DNA from: Cinnamomum chago
Lineage: Eukaryota > Streptophyta > Magnoliopsida > Laurales > Lauraceae
DNA length: 64,000 nt
Direction: 5' to 3'
NCBI GenBank assembly: GCA_038049695.1
Contig: CP142460.1
Coordinates: 41,462,501-41,526,500 of the forward strand
Made by a program: the position numbers and the translations under genes
Notes under the pieces: generated by a model
Told to the model about the DNA's origin: nothing
The model's input: the letters and a program-made list of their open reading frames with translations, nothing else
Database searches by the model: none
Part shown: positions 49,234-60,496 of the stretch, one piece after another
Layout of the letters: each line of letters starts with the position of its first letter
Numbering within the stretch: the first letter of the stretch is position 1

Positions 49234-50377
49234 TGTTGACCCCACACGGACACTGAGAGGGAGGGGTGAATCAGTGTATCTAAAAATTTAAATGCAACCA
49301 CACAACCACACAACCACAACACAAAAGTTTTTACGTGGTTCACCCTCAGGCTACATCCACGGTGCACAAAGAATGCACTTCCACTATTTTTAGCAACACC
49401 AACTGCTAGGAGCACCAACCCCTTACAACTTTGCCCGCACCAACGGACAGGAGCACCAACCCCTACACTCAAGCACCCACTTGAGCGATTACAAGGATAA
49501 ATAGAATTTATGACACACGCAGGTGCCTTACAATAAAATTCCAGCAACACACACAGGTGTCAAGAAAATATCAATCACGTAGATGATCTCACAGAAATTA
49601 GTTCTCAATTAAATTTGCCCTGCAACTCTTGTAAACCACAAACACTAATTTCTAATCACACCTTTTTGCCCACACAAATATAATCTTAAAAAAACTACAA
49701 GTATGAGCATAAATCCACATGAAGTAGAGAGCAAGATAACCATACCATAGATGAGGAACGGATCAACATATTCTGAAAATCACCTTTGATTAAATAGGGG
49801 GGCGGGCATATGTTGAAGATGTTGACGTGAAAGAGAGATACAATGGCAGCACGTAGTCCCCTCTGGCTTCTTCTACACAATCAAAGAAATTGCAAAAACA
49901 AAGCCTCTATGCACACCGTTCTGTACTCCTCTCTGTGCTCAATGAAAAACCCATCTTCACCAACGTTTTCTTCCTTCTTTTTTTTTATGTTCTCTGTGTG
50001 ATGAATCAAAAAAACTTTTTTTTGCCCTTACACTTTTACTCTTCTCTATAATCAATGAATAACTCCCTTCCCATACGTTTCCTTCTTTTCTAGTCAATGA
50101 AGATCCCTTCTTTGCACACATGTCATGTCCTTCTTATCTTAGACCTTAGATCCTAAAAAGTTGGATCATAGTATCTATACAAGTGTCCTTTTCCATAAGT
50201 GCATACCCAATATTTGTGGACCCCACTTATGAGCCTTTATGAAGACTTTTGCATTCCCATTAGATTGGGCCTTTGCACAACTGGGCTGCAAGTGGGTTGT
50301 TGGGCTGACCCACTAAAATTGCCATATTATATTGACAACAATTTCAACTCCAAATCCAAACCCAAGTATGATCAACA
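49234..50377 (-). repeat. 5' LTR of the young Sirevirus (1144 bp)
   Basis: The plus-strand ends are TGTTGACCCC and GATCAACA; the first and last six bases form the inverted repeat TGTTGA/TCAACA. Near its inner edge lies the block 'ttacgtggttcaccctcagg' (49331-49350) followed by 'ctacatccacgg', also present in the gag-only element's LTR. Confidence 0.95.
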
Positions 50378-50382
50378 AAAAT

Positions 50383-52534
50383 CTTCAATTAAAAAAAATT
50401 AGAAAGATCTTTTATTTCTGGAAATTATCTAAATAATCTAAAACATAAAATTAGAAACTAATCCTAAAGTTAGAGAGTTAGTAATGCAATGTATGCCGTG
50501 AGATGTTAGAAGATTCTAAGTCTAGAAAACTAGTATACATGACTGTTTTTAGACATGATTTTTTCCTAATCTAATGCAACCTAAAACTGAGTTTAATAGT
50601 TGGGTTTTGAACTGCAATGATGCATGAATCAAATAAAAAAATGGAAGTGGAAAACTATTTAAAATTGAGATATGAGTGTATGAACATGACCTAAAAAAAA
50701 AAAAAAAACTATGCAGAAATTCTTCGCACAAGTGGGTCTGACTAGCCATGTTTGAGCCACTTGTTCACCATCTTTCTTAAAATATTTTTTCTTGAAATTA
50801 TGGGGTTTGAAAATAAACTGATCAAACTTTAATTTCCCCAAATTTCATCAAAAAATAATGTGTTTTGATCAGGTTTCCAATCGCAAACTTTTTACAAAAA
50901 ATATGTCCTGAAATTCCTGCAACAATGTGCTGAATTGTGCATTTTATATTGGGATCCGAATTTCCAAAAATTATTTGGCCGAGATTATTGACTCAAATCT
51001 CTGATTTTTCTTACTTATTCAATTTAAAACTCCGATTCCAACAACTGAAACATATCTAAACTCCACCAGTATGAATATGTATGCAATGCTAATTAGTACC
51101 AACCAAAAACTATGCATAAAAATTCACATAAACATATAAGAAGCATAAGAAGAAAAGAAAACAACAAGTGCTTGAATTTAAATGTATAATGTAAAAGAAA
51201 ATAAATGTGTGGATTTCATAAATTTAAATGTGTGGCATTAACAAGAAATTAAATGTGTGGATTTTTCAAACAAAAGTAAATGTGAGGGAATTGCAATAAA
51301 TAAATGTGTGATTAGTGCTCTTTTTTTTTTATTCACAAATCGGGTTCATAATTACTTATTTCATGCCCTTAGGATCTTGGGTTGTCAATCCAAGAACAAC
51401 GAGAAGGAAAACATAATTCAAACATTAATTACCTAAGAAAAAGAATAATTTAAAAAATCACACTTTTACTAATATGCAATGTTTTTACATAAAAGATGGA
51501 GAAATAAAACTCAAAAAAAAAAAAAAAAAAAACTACATACTAGGATGAAAGGAACCTCTAGTTGAAGCTTTAAGTTGGGATAAGCCTTCTTGAAGAGAGA
51601 TGAGCTATGGTAGGGAAAGGAGATGGGTAGAATGGTGGAGGAATTATACTAGTGAGGGGGTTTTTTTCCGTCATGAAGGGGAGTGGACGTCCAAGGCTTC
51701 TTTTAATAGGGTATGGACTGCCCTATTCTTTCTCCCTAGTCCTTACTTTGTTGCAAGAATCTTCTTCACTTAGTAAGTCTTCTCCTTTATTTTCTCCATT
51801 CTATCTTCATGCACTTATCATATTTCCTTCTTTAGTAAATCTTCCTTTGACTTGACATTTATGAGAGATACATGAGGTGGCAAACTCTAAGTTGGAATCA
51901 AGAGAATTGAATGCCCAATATGTGTAGATTCTTTCCACTTTTGCCTCTTCGGAAATTTTCTTTCTTGATTTGGCCCTTCATGGATTTTCTTTGATTATCT
52001 TGAATTATCTTCAAAAATGAACTTGGGATTTTGTGCAAAGAAAGTGGACCCCCCTCTTGGACGCCCCACATGTGACCTTCACATGTGCATGTGTGGGACC
52101 CTTTTTCTCATTTCCTGTAAGCCAAAAAAATATAAAATTTATGTGAAAAGACAAATTTACCCTTAATTTATGAATACATGACTACGGGCCCATCTCTCAT
52201 GAAAAGATGAATGAAAACAGATTTGAAAAATAAAATTACGAAAATGGTAGGTTTCATGATTTGATGCAAAAATGTTGGTTTTTTAGCAAATTATGCATGA
52301 ATGCACTACAATGGATTAAAAATGCATAAAATCATGATATGACACTAAATAAAGCTCTTTTGGCTTGATAAGTCCTTAAACTTACAAAAAAATAACCACA
52401 AAAATGTGCATTTTTTAAGGACTTATCAGTTGTCACTAATGGTAAATAACATTGTTTTCCGTTATTGTATAATATTCTAAGTTTTTTAGATATTTTTTCA
52501 AATATTTTTGGACTAAAAAAACTTTTCACACCAC
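50383..52534. other. No gene seen; AT-rich DNA right of the Sirevirus
   Basis: Noncoding, with A runs near 50694-50707 and 51515-51532. It probably continues the older repeat that the Sirevirus split. Confidence 0.45.
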
Positions 52535-52628
52535 AATGACCACAACGGACCGCTAACCGCGAACAATACCGAAATCATATTGGTTTTTGGGGTCGACCGA
52601 TACCAATATTTTAAACCATGACTATACA

Positions 52629-53160
52629 TCGTGGAGACTTACTGTGATAAAGTAATGAAGTCTAATGAGGAACACTATCCAAAACAAAATAAAATTAAAA
52701 TTAGTGCTAATCTAAAGCATGGGCATCTTTGTATAGTATTTCATTAGAAATGGAGGTTTTCAATTTTTATGTTTTTTCATTTTCTCAAATATTTTCGTTT
52801 TAGGAAAAAGGGGCCATGAAAAAGAGTGGAAACAAACTACAATATCAGTGCAAGGCCAATATTGACCGATACATAGAGGTCATGAATTTGGCTTATAAAT
52901 ATCAAAAACCAAGTTTTTTTAATAAATTTTAAAATAGATGTTGATGAGAATAATAATAATACTAATAATAATACTTTGAGTTTTATATTCCAATCTCCAA
53001 AACCTTTATCAGTAACATTAAATGTAAAAAATCAAATATAAGTCTCAAATTGCATTTGAATCATCATTTTTAAATTGCTAACTCCAAACCAAAAGTACAT
53101 CAATTGTTAAAAACTGAATCTATCAATCAAATGATTCAAAATGTAAATGATTTATCAAAA
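52629..53160. other. No gene seen
   Basis: AT-rich. A word 'ggccaatattgaccgatac' near 52854 resembles the right end of the preceding element, so that element's border may lie further right than given. Confidence 0.35.
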
Positions 53161-53300
53161 TAAGGTGACTCAACCGAGTCATCTGCTAACGCACCTAGAT
53201 TTCCTACTTGAAATGAGCCAAGCAGGAATTGAACTTTCACCTCACTCTTCCACGAAATGCACAATTCCATCCGAGCTACACGAGCTTCGCATATAACATT
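53160..53300 (-). mobile_element. tRNA-derived SINE
   Basis: Minus strand: A box TAGCTCGGATGG (53267-53278) and B box GTTCAATTCC (53225-53234), 32 bp apart as in a tRNA-derived promoter. The body runs on to about 53163, with GACTCGGTTGAGTCACC at its end. Target duplications were not resolved. Confidence 0.65.
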
Positions 53301-54311
53301 CTAGTAATAAGTACTTACATTAATCATAAAAAGGTCCAAACACGAGTCTTTGTCATATTCCATCCGAGTCCAAAAATCCAAACCCTGCCACAACTCAGAA
53401 TATTATTGATGCTTGATTGAAGCTAAAGCTCTCGTGGTTTCCGTTGAATCCACATTTTGTCTGATGTCTTGGAGGTGGTACAATCCATTAAAGGATCACA
53501 TGCTTGAACCTATTTTAAAAGACATTACAACTCTTACATTTCATTATTAGTCAGTTGGATTTTCTTTTATTCCTAAAAAATTGAATTTAGTTGTTCATAT
53601 TTATGCTAAAAGTACATGCCATACGGCGGGTTGGATATGGAATGTTGGGTCTTTTGTACCTATGTTCCTTTCTGGATGTTTTTTTTGTTGTTGTTTTGTT
53701 TTACTTGTTCTTAATAATTATTTTACTTTACCAAAGGAAAAAATAAAAAAACTCAAAATATTATTGCTAAACCTGCTTCTAATATGAGTGGGTTAAAAAC
53801 CAAACAAATAGAAGCACGTCAGGGCAGGTCATCCATTTAAACCAGCAAATACCTTCAAATTTGAGTCATTGATGGCACCCAGTCAGGCCAGAGAGGCCCA
53901 GCAACTCAAGTCCATTCATCCAAGATAAAATAGCCCACTAGATGAATGGCCTCTAGCGCCACAGGTGTTCCAATGCTAGGTTTGGGCATCTCTAGAGGAC
54001 TAGCCATTGCCAACGTGCCATTCCTTCATTAGCTTCTTGTGAATACGCATCACCAGATTGACTGAAACGTAGAAAGTAGACGAGATAAGGTCCATAACAT
54101 ACAGCTAGATGGTCTTGTGGATACCAGGACAAACTCTCAAAGTAAGCATGCAGATCCTCTCAGTGTCAACTCAGGCAATTATGAGTTGGAGGAGTCGGAA
54201 TCTACACAAGTAAAGTTCTATTCTCCTAAAATTTAGGAATATCTGGAACACGTAAGTAGACCATTCATTACAAGCGTCTTGGATTTTTAATAAGTGAGTT
54301 TCAGTGTTAGA
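53300..54311. other. No gene seen
   Basis: Noncoding sequence with T-rich stretches (about 53670-53720). No recognisable motif. Confidence 0.45.
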
Positions 54312-54497
54312 GCTCCACCTAGGCATGTCAAATAGGCCAGGCTGTGCGGAACAATGGGTCGTGCTGAGCTGAGGCCCGTTTGGCCCGGCCCGCCAGGCAC
54401 CCCTAGCACGTGGGCAGGCACATGCGGCCCGCCAGCCCACCAAGCCTGCCCAACGGCCAAATGTCATTTTTTTTTTAAGAAAAAGGCCATTTAACCA

Positions 54498-54525
54498 CCC
54501 CCCCCCCCCCCCCCCCCCCCCCCCC
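54498..54525. repeat. C28 homopolymer
   Basis: 28 consecutive C, preceded by CCA. It lies in the hAT 5' region about 180 bp from the terminal repeat. The complementary G run could fold into G-quadruplexes; length may be unreliable in assembly. Confidence 0.9.
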
Positions 54526-55550
54526 AAAACAGCTATAAAACGGTCATATAAGGGGTATTTTGTGTCATTTTCCATTTTACAAAGTCTAAAAATACCCTAA
54601 CCCTCTCATTCTCATTCCTCACCAATTTACACAACTCTCTCACTCTTTCTACATTCTCTAGCTCTCTCTCAAAGCATTCAACTCTTTCACTCTCTCTAAG
54701 AAGTTTTTGGAAGGCCAAAAATCAAGTAATCAAGAGACAAGGTTAAAGGGACCTTCAAAGATTTAGAGGTATTTATATTATTTAAATTTGAAATTCCATA
54801 TATTTATAATATATTATATAACTCTCATTTTCTCGCCTTTCTTATATTAATTATCACAAAAGAAGGCTATTAGCCTATTACTGTTATTATTTATAAATTT
54901 TATTTTTTGAAATATAGCTAGAAGATTTCCCTTGGAATCTTCTTCTGTTAATTTAGGGGTAGAAGAAGATTTTATTGAATGACAAGATGAAGTAGGTGAT
55001 TTACCACCCCCTTTTCCTCAGAGTTCCCGTAAACCAACCAAGAGGAATAGAACTTCAGTAGTTTGGTAGATATTTACAAGGTTTGATGTTACTGAAAATA
55101 GAAAGAAAGTTGAAAAGGAAAAATGCAAATTTTGTAGTAAGATTTATTATGCCGATTCAAAATCGAGTACCTGTCATTTGTCAAGACATAGGCAAAAATG
55201 TTTAGCCTTACATAAGCCGGCGAATGCAGGGGCAAGGTGGTGGTAGTAGTAGTAGTTTGGGTCTTTTTTCTTTTAATACACAAAGTGCTAGACAAAATCT
55301 TGTTAAAATTACTGTGTTATCCGAATTACCATTATCTTTTGTTGAAAATGAGTTTTTTGAAAAATGGGTCCAGAAATACTGTCAACCATAATTTCACAGT
55401 ATTTCAAGAAATACAACCAAAGATGATGCTATTAGACTCTGAGAGGAAGAGAAAACAAATATAAAAAATTATCTTGTAGAAATTCCTGATAGAATAGCCA
55501 TAACTACTGATATGTGAACTTCTAAAGGGGGTGATAGTTGTCTTTGTATT

Positions 55551-58500
55551 TGTAAGACCCTGACCCGAATGAACCCGATTAGTATTAATTAAGTCGTGTG
55601 TTAGTCTTAAGCGTGATTAGTAGTCTTTAACTAAGTTGGGTTTGGAATAGCTTTTGATATAGTTTTAGGGAATTTTGATTGCTTAGTAATTAGTGAGGCC
55701 CTTTGGGGGTTCATTTTTATGACTTTGCATGTGCTTGGGGATTTATCGGAGATTCTTGCATTCATTGTTTTAATCCCATTTTATTTGCATTGTTAATCCC
55801 TACAACTTTTATGTTGGTCATGTACCCGTTCGAAATCCCAAAAACCGACTTTCTTAGCATTGAGGGCAAAACAATCTTTTCATACTAAATGTATACCCAA
55901 AACTTGATATCCCCGAAACTAGCGAAACATATACTTTTTGGAAACTAGATATTTCGACGATCACTTTTCTCTTCTTCGTCGAATTCATTAGAAGCCCCGA
56001 AAGCCATAATTTCAACCCAATTAGATTATTAGTAGTGGAGCCCACTCCCCACTTGCTTATAAGAGAACTCTACTTCCTCATTTTCCCTTTTTGTTGGCAA
56101 ACTACAATCTCTCAAACTAGGGTTTCTCCTTTTCTCTCTTTTCTTGCTTTCCATCTCCCAATCCACTACCAAGCCTACAAGTAAGCAACCTTCCCCATCC
56201 ACTACCAAACCTTTGCTTTAGGGTTAATGCTTGTCATCATCTTCTTCCTCATCACCAAATCTCTCCATTGATATCCTTTTTAGAGAAAACTCTTCATTCC
56301 AAGACTCTCTTTGAGCTCACCTTGCCCATTTGGAGAACCTAAAAGTAAGAAACCTTCCCCATCTCTTAGATTTGTGTTTCCTTGATCTTGAAGATGCTCC
56401 ATTCTCATTATTGTAAGGTTTCCCTTTCTATTTCTTGTTTTGACCCATTTTAGGGTTTGTCTTTGGGGATTTTTGCTATAGCTTGGATCTTTGGCTCAGT
56501 AGAGTACAAGAGTTTGATTTCTTGATTTGAAGACCCTAGGCAAGTGGATGATTTGATTTTTATGAGCTTTCAATGGTTTCGGTATTTCCACTCATGCCTA
56601 TTTATTGCATTGATTTGAAATAAATGTTCATGATAGAGCATTGCTAATGCATTTATGGTCATAGAGATGTGTTGATTTATAGCATTTAATTTCCTCTTGT
56701 TTTGTCCCAAAATGCACTCTTATGTGAAATGGTTTCCTTCCTTCTTTCTTTGCATTGGATGTGATGTTGATGGAGGAGAACGGAATGCATATTGTAAGAG
56801 ATTTGATGTTGTTTGAATGAAGTTTTTGGACTCCTTATTGGATGTCTAAAAGAGGCTAGAAAGAGGTTGTAGAAGGAAGAGATAAAGAGGAGTTGAACTG
56901 CCCCGGAATCAGATTCTCGACAGTTCGCTCGAGCAAACATGACACTTCGCTCGAGCGAAGTGTCCAGAAAAGGGTTCGGAGCATTCCAGTAGGCAGTTTG
57001 CTCGAGCGGACCCCTTGGTCGCTCGAGCGAACCTTCCAGAACTCGTTCCGAAGAGTGATTAGTTCGAGTGAACCAATACTTCGCTCGAGCCAACCACCTA
57101 CTGGATGAGTTCGCTCGAGCGACCTCAACTTCGCTCGAGCGAACCCACCTAGACAACCATACCAGAGAGCTCCTCGCTCGAGCGAACCGGAGAGTTCGCT
57201 CGAGCGATGAGTTTTGTCGATCAAAGGCTATGTTTGGGACAGTGATGAGTTATTTAAATGTTTTGGAACTATTCATTGAGAACCCCTTTATGTCAGGGCG
57301 ATTTACTAAGCAATGTATGAGGCCATTTGAAAAAGAAACAACATCACGAAGATTTCATTTGAAATTTTGAAATTTCAAAGTGTATAAGGAGTCCAGAATG
57401 TCCCCAAACTCAAAGAGTACCAAATTGTTATTAGATCGACATACGAGATCCCTATTGACTTCAAATAAATCTTGAACCCGATACTTTACCAGAAATTTCA
57501 ATTGTTTATTGTATTTCACTGTTCTCGAGATTTATACTACATGATTTATTATTCCCGAAAGCATTGAAATTGTACTTGTATTAATTGCTAGCCTCGAAAT
57601 GCATTGCCCGACATGAAGTGACAGTTGTGCCTTTGAGCACTCCCGTCCCGTTTATTTATGTACTTACAATTGATGTATTTCATACATGTTTTAATCTCGT
57701 CATTTGACCTATGAGTCGGCACCACTAAGCTTGGATAACCCTGTTGGTCTGATCCACCGACTTGGAGATCCCCCTCTTGTCCTGCCAGCTGCAGTTTGGA
57801 TCCTACTACCCGGTCATTACTGTGGTCTTGTCCCGTTGCCCGGCTCGCTATCGTGGTCATGTATAGTATATGTATATGTATTTATAAGATCCACTGTTTC
57901 TTCTCACCTCGAGTGATTGAGATCAGTGCCTAGCTATTGCTCTGTCACTTTAGTGACAGAGAACTTAGCTTCGTGTTGTTGTCATCTTGTTTTTTTCCCG
58001 ATTCCTTGGTTACCTTTACATGTTTTACAATGCATACTCGTATTTGAATAAATGTTTTATCTTGTTTATAGAAATTGTTATTTAAACAGGTTTAAATGCT
58101 TTTGAAGGTAAATTCATTTATTATTATATTGTCATTGTATTTTACCCATTTGTCAAACCGTCGTGTTTGACCCACTCTTTGGTACTCAGGTCCGGATATT
58201 GTCTATCCCGAGACGGAGCTTGAGGATGCGGTCGGTGAACCGCAACGCCTAGTCGAGTAGCATGCTGATGATGTCATTTAGACATTGGACTGCTAAAGAG
58301 AGATAACATTTTGGGAAAACTTTTAACCATTTTTTTTTTGGGATTGATATTTGTTTATATTGGCCTTTGTTGGCCTCTATTTTTTGAAAATGTAATTAAA
58401 TGATCTTTGTATAAACTTTAACTTACTTTTAGGTAACATGCTATTGATCATTGCTCATTCTGATACCGTACTATACTTGTGTTGTTATATTTATAACTAG

Positions 58501-58711
58501 AGATGGATTGAATATTTGATTTGCTACACGCTTCCGCACTTAATAGAAATGTTCATATATGGTTGTGATATCCTCACCACGGACACCTATGGGAAATTAA
58601 ATAAGTGTGTACACCGTGATGACACACTCCACATGTTAACCATTCACTCACCACACCATCATTAGTCCCGATCCCGGATTAGTCCCGCGAACCCAGTCCA
58701 GGGTCGCGACA
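55551..58711 (+). mobile_element. Solo LTR of a gypsy family, inside the hAT transposase (3161 bp)
   Basis: Starts TGTAAGACCCTGACCCG and ends CCAGGGTCGCGACA, with no primer site or coding region. The flanks are GTATT (55546-55550) and ATATT (58712-58716), a 5-bp duplication with one mismatch. Long stretches match the minus-strand solo LTR at 21632-25377 (for example the 'ggaaactagatatttcgacgatc' region near 55940 against 24965-25000), so they are one family. It must be younger than the hAT insertion. Confidence 0.85.
56923..57208. repeat. CGCTCGAGCG palindrome cluster in solo LTR
   Basis: About ten copies of TTCGCTCGAGCGAA or close variants lie in 286 bp, including a 24-bp perfect palindrome at 56941-56964. 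Spacing is irregular (about 15-45 bp). Confidence 0.92.
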
Positions 58712-60496
58712 ATATTACTGCACATAAAATAGATGCAAAATGGATTATTAATAAACGTATAATTAGTGTTAGTTGTCTTGAATGGCCACACAATGGCACT
58801 AGAATAAGTATATTTATTTTAAAAAAAACTAGATGAATATAATATTAAGGAAAAAGTTTTATTTATAACTTTAGATAATGCCAGTAATAATACAGTGGCT
58901 ATTGAATTAATGAGAATGCATATGCCACTTGCAACTTTGATAGATAACTCTACCTTTCAAAATAGATGTGTATGTCACATCTTAAATCTAATTGCAAAGG
59001 TTGATTTAAAGCATATTGTAAGTTACACAAATGCTATTAAAGACATTACTAGATTTATTTTCTCCTCTGCACAGATAAGACAATTGTATGTCCAAATATG
59101 TGCGAGGCAAGGCGTATCAGCTATTAAAATGCCTAAAGAAGTAGAACATAGATAGAATTTTATGTATGATTTGTTAAACAAGGCACTTGACCGGAAAACT
59201 GTTTTGAATGAATTTTGTGCTTTTCATGCACAAGATTTGATGATTAGTGATGGACATTGGGAGTTATGCGCCCATATAAGAGATTTATTAGAAGCTTTTT
59301 ATACTTCAATATTATTTTTTTCTGTGATATATTATCCCACATCTAATGAACCTTTTTAAAATTACTTTACAATTCAATATATTTAGATCTCATTTTTTAC
59401 TGAGTAACACTATTAGAAACATGGAAGAAAAAATTAATAAATATTGGAAAGAGGCTCCAATGACATTTTCTGTAACTGCTGTATTTGATCCTAGGTTAAA
59501 ATTAAGTGGTATACAATTTTTTATTGATGGAATAAATAAAAATATGAATTATATAGATTTAAATATTTTTTCAAATATAAGGGCAAATTTACAAGCACTT
59601 TTTTCATTTTTATTGTGAGCAAATGAGTACAATTGGGCTTACTATATATGGGCCATTTAGAAGTCCAGTAAACAGTTGTTGGTGAGTGGGATGTGTGGTA
59701 TTCTTCCATATCCACATGCATAGCATCCAGCTCAAGCTCAAGTAAAACTGTGATAGAGTTATCATCGTATCTTGACGTCAGTGTAATACAGGTGCAAGAT
59801 GCATCTAGTTTTGACATTTTAGCCTGGTGGAAGCAACAAGAAAGCGTTTATCCGGTATTGGCCGCTATGGCTCGTGATCTATTGATTATTCCAATGTCTT
59901 CTATAGCATCAAAACATGCTTTTAGTGCATGTGAACGTGTGGTGGATGACAGAAGAGCAAATCTAACTGAAGAAATGGTGGAGTGCTGTGTTTGCCTCCA
60001 AGACTGGTATTTGGCAGATAAGAGGAAGCAAGAGTTGACATCAATTAAAGATTATGATCCAGCAGATTACATTAATGAACTACCATCTGATTTTTTACTT
60101 TTTCTTTCATTGTAATTTGTAAACATATAAGTTTTTCTTTCTTTTTTTATTTTTATTTTCTAAAAAAGATTATAAGGTTTTGAAGGTAATCCTATTTACA
60201 AACCTTAAAGAAATTAAGATCCAAATGGTTCTCTCTTCTAAATGGAGTAGGTCGAGTTTGACCGAACCACTTAAATATTTTTTTCATTCTCCGTGTTTGT
60301 ATTCTAATTTTTATTTTTAATACTGAAAAGAAAAAAATTGAAAAAAAAATATGAAGGAGGCACGTCGGCCTGACGCGCTCCAGCACGGCCAATGGCGAGC
60401 CGTGTCGTGCCAGGGTTTTTCCCTGGTGGGCTGGGCCGTGCCAGCCTGCTAGATGAAATGGGTTGTGCCGGGTTGTTTGACATGCCTAGCTCCACC

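Larger units (their letters stand above)
42826..50382 (-). mobile_element. Young Sirevirus (Ty1/copia), looks whole, with target duplication
   Basis: An LTR retrotransposon of 7547 bp (42831-50377) on the minus strand, flanked by a perfect 5-bp duplication AAAAT (42826-42830 and 50378-50382). Both LTRs are 1144 bp and differ at only two positions that I could find. The internal region has a Met-tRNA primer site, one long gag-pol ORF and four polypurine tracts before the 3' LTR, the last being the known Sirevirus signature. Two differences in 1144 bp imply an insertion within roughly the last few hundred thousand years, depending on the clock used. No breaks in the coding region were seen. Confidence 0.95.
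40869..52628. mobile_element. Possible old DNA element with CATGGTTTTAAA ends, split by a young Sirevirus
   Basis: The left end at 40877 reads CATGGTTTTAAATCTCG and is followed by many CGGCCGATA / TATCGG words. The right end, read inward from 52620, is CATGGTTTAAAATATTGG followed by TATCGGTCGACC. The flanks GTTATACA (40869-40876) and ACTATACA (52621-52628) match at 6 of 8 bases, as expected of an eroded 8-9-bp duplication (hAT or Mutator type). Without the Sirevirus it would be about 4.2 kb with no recognisable transposase. The pairing of the two ends is an inference. Confidence 0.4.
54910..60112 (+). pseudogene. hAT transposase (broken, interrupted by a solo LTR)
   Basis: The N-terminal part (about 54915-55550) has a proline/serine-rich stretch and a BED-type zinc finger (KCKFCSKIYYAD, then TCHLSRHRQKC, about 55124-55198). 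It runs up to a segment ending DSCLCI at 55550, where the LTR enters, and resumes after it with TAHKIDAKWIINKR (about 58717). Downstream are LDNASNN (about 58872), CVCHILNLI (about 58970), and the hAT dimerisation domain at 59810-60010 (AWWKQQESVYPVLAAMARD, then IPMSSIASKHAFSA and WYLADKRK). Disruptions seen: an in-frame TAG at 55067-55069, a TGA near 54980, a TAG at 59153-59155, a frame change near 59345, and stops between 59618 and 59690. It would cut and paste the element by binding its ends; this copy cannot. Confidence 0.88.
54312..60496 (+). mobile_element. hAT (Ac-type) DNA transposon with 8-bp target duplication, split by a solo LTR
   Basis: Perfect 13-bp terminal inverted repeats TAGGCATGTCAAA (54320-54332 and, inverted, 60476-60488) are flanked by a perfect 8-bp duplication GCTCCACC (54312-54319 and 60489-60496). 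Just inside both ends lie GC-rich subterminal stretches (GGCCCGGCCCGCC type at about 54380, and about 60358-60470), as in plant hAT-Ac elements. Between them is a broken hAT transposase. The element is 6169 bp including a 3161-bp solo LTR. Perfect repeats and duplication argue that the hAT insertion itself is not ancient, although the transposase is dead. Confidence 0.95.

Noticed and set aside
56686-57224. ORFs rich in SSE, ARAN and LER repeats
   Set aside because: The repeated peptides are just translations of the CGCTCGAGCG palindrome block in several frames.
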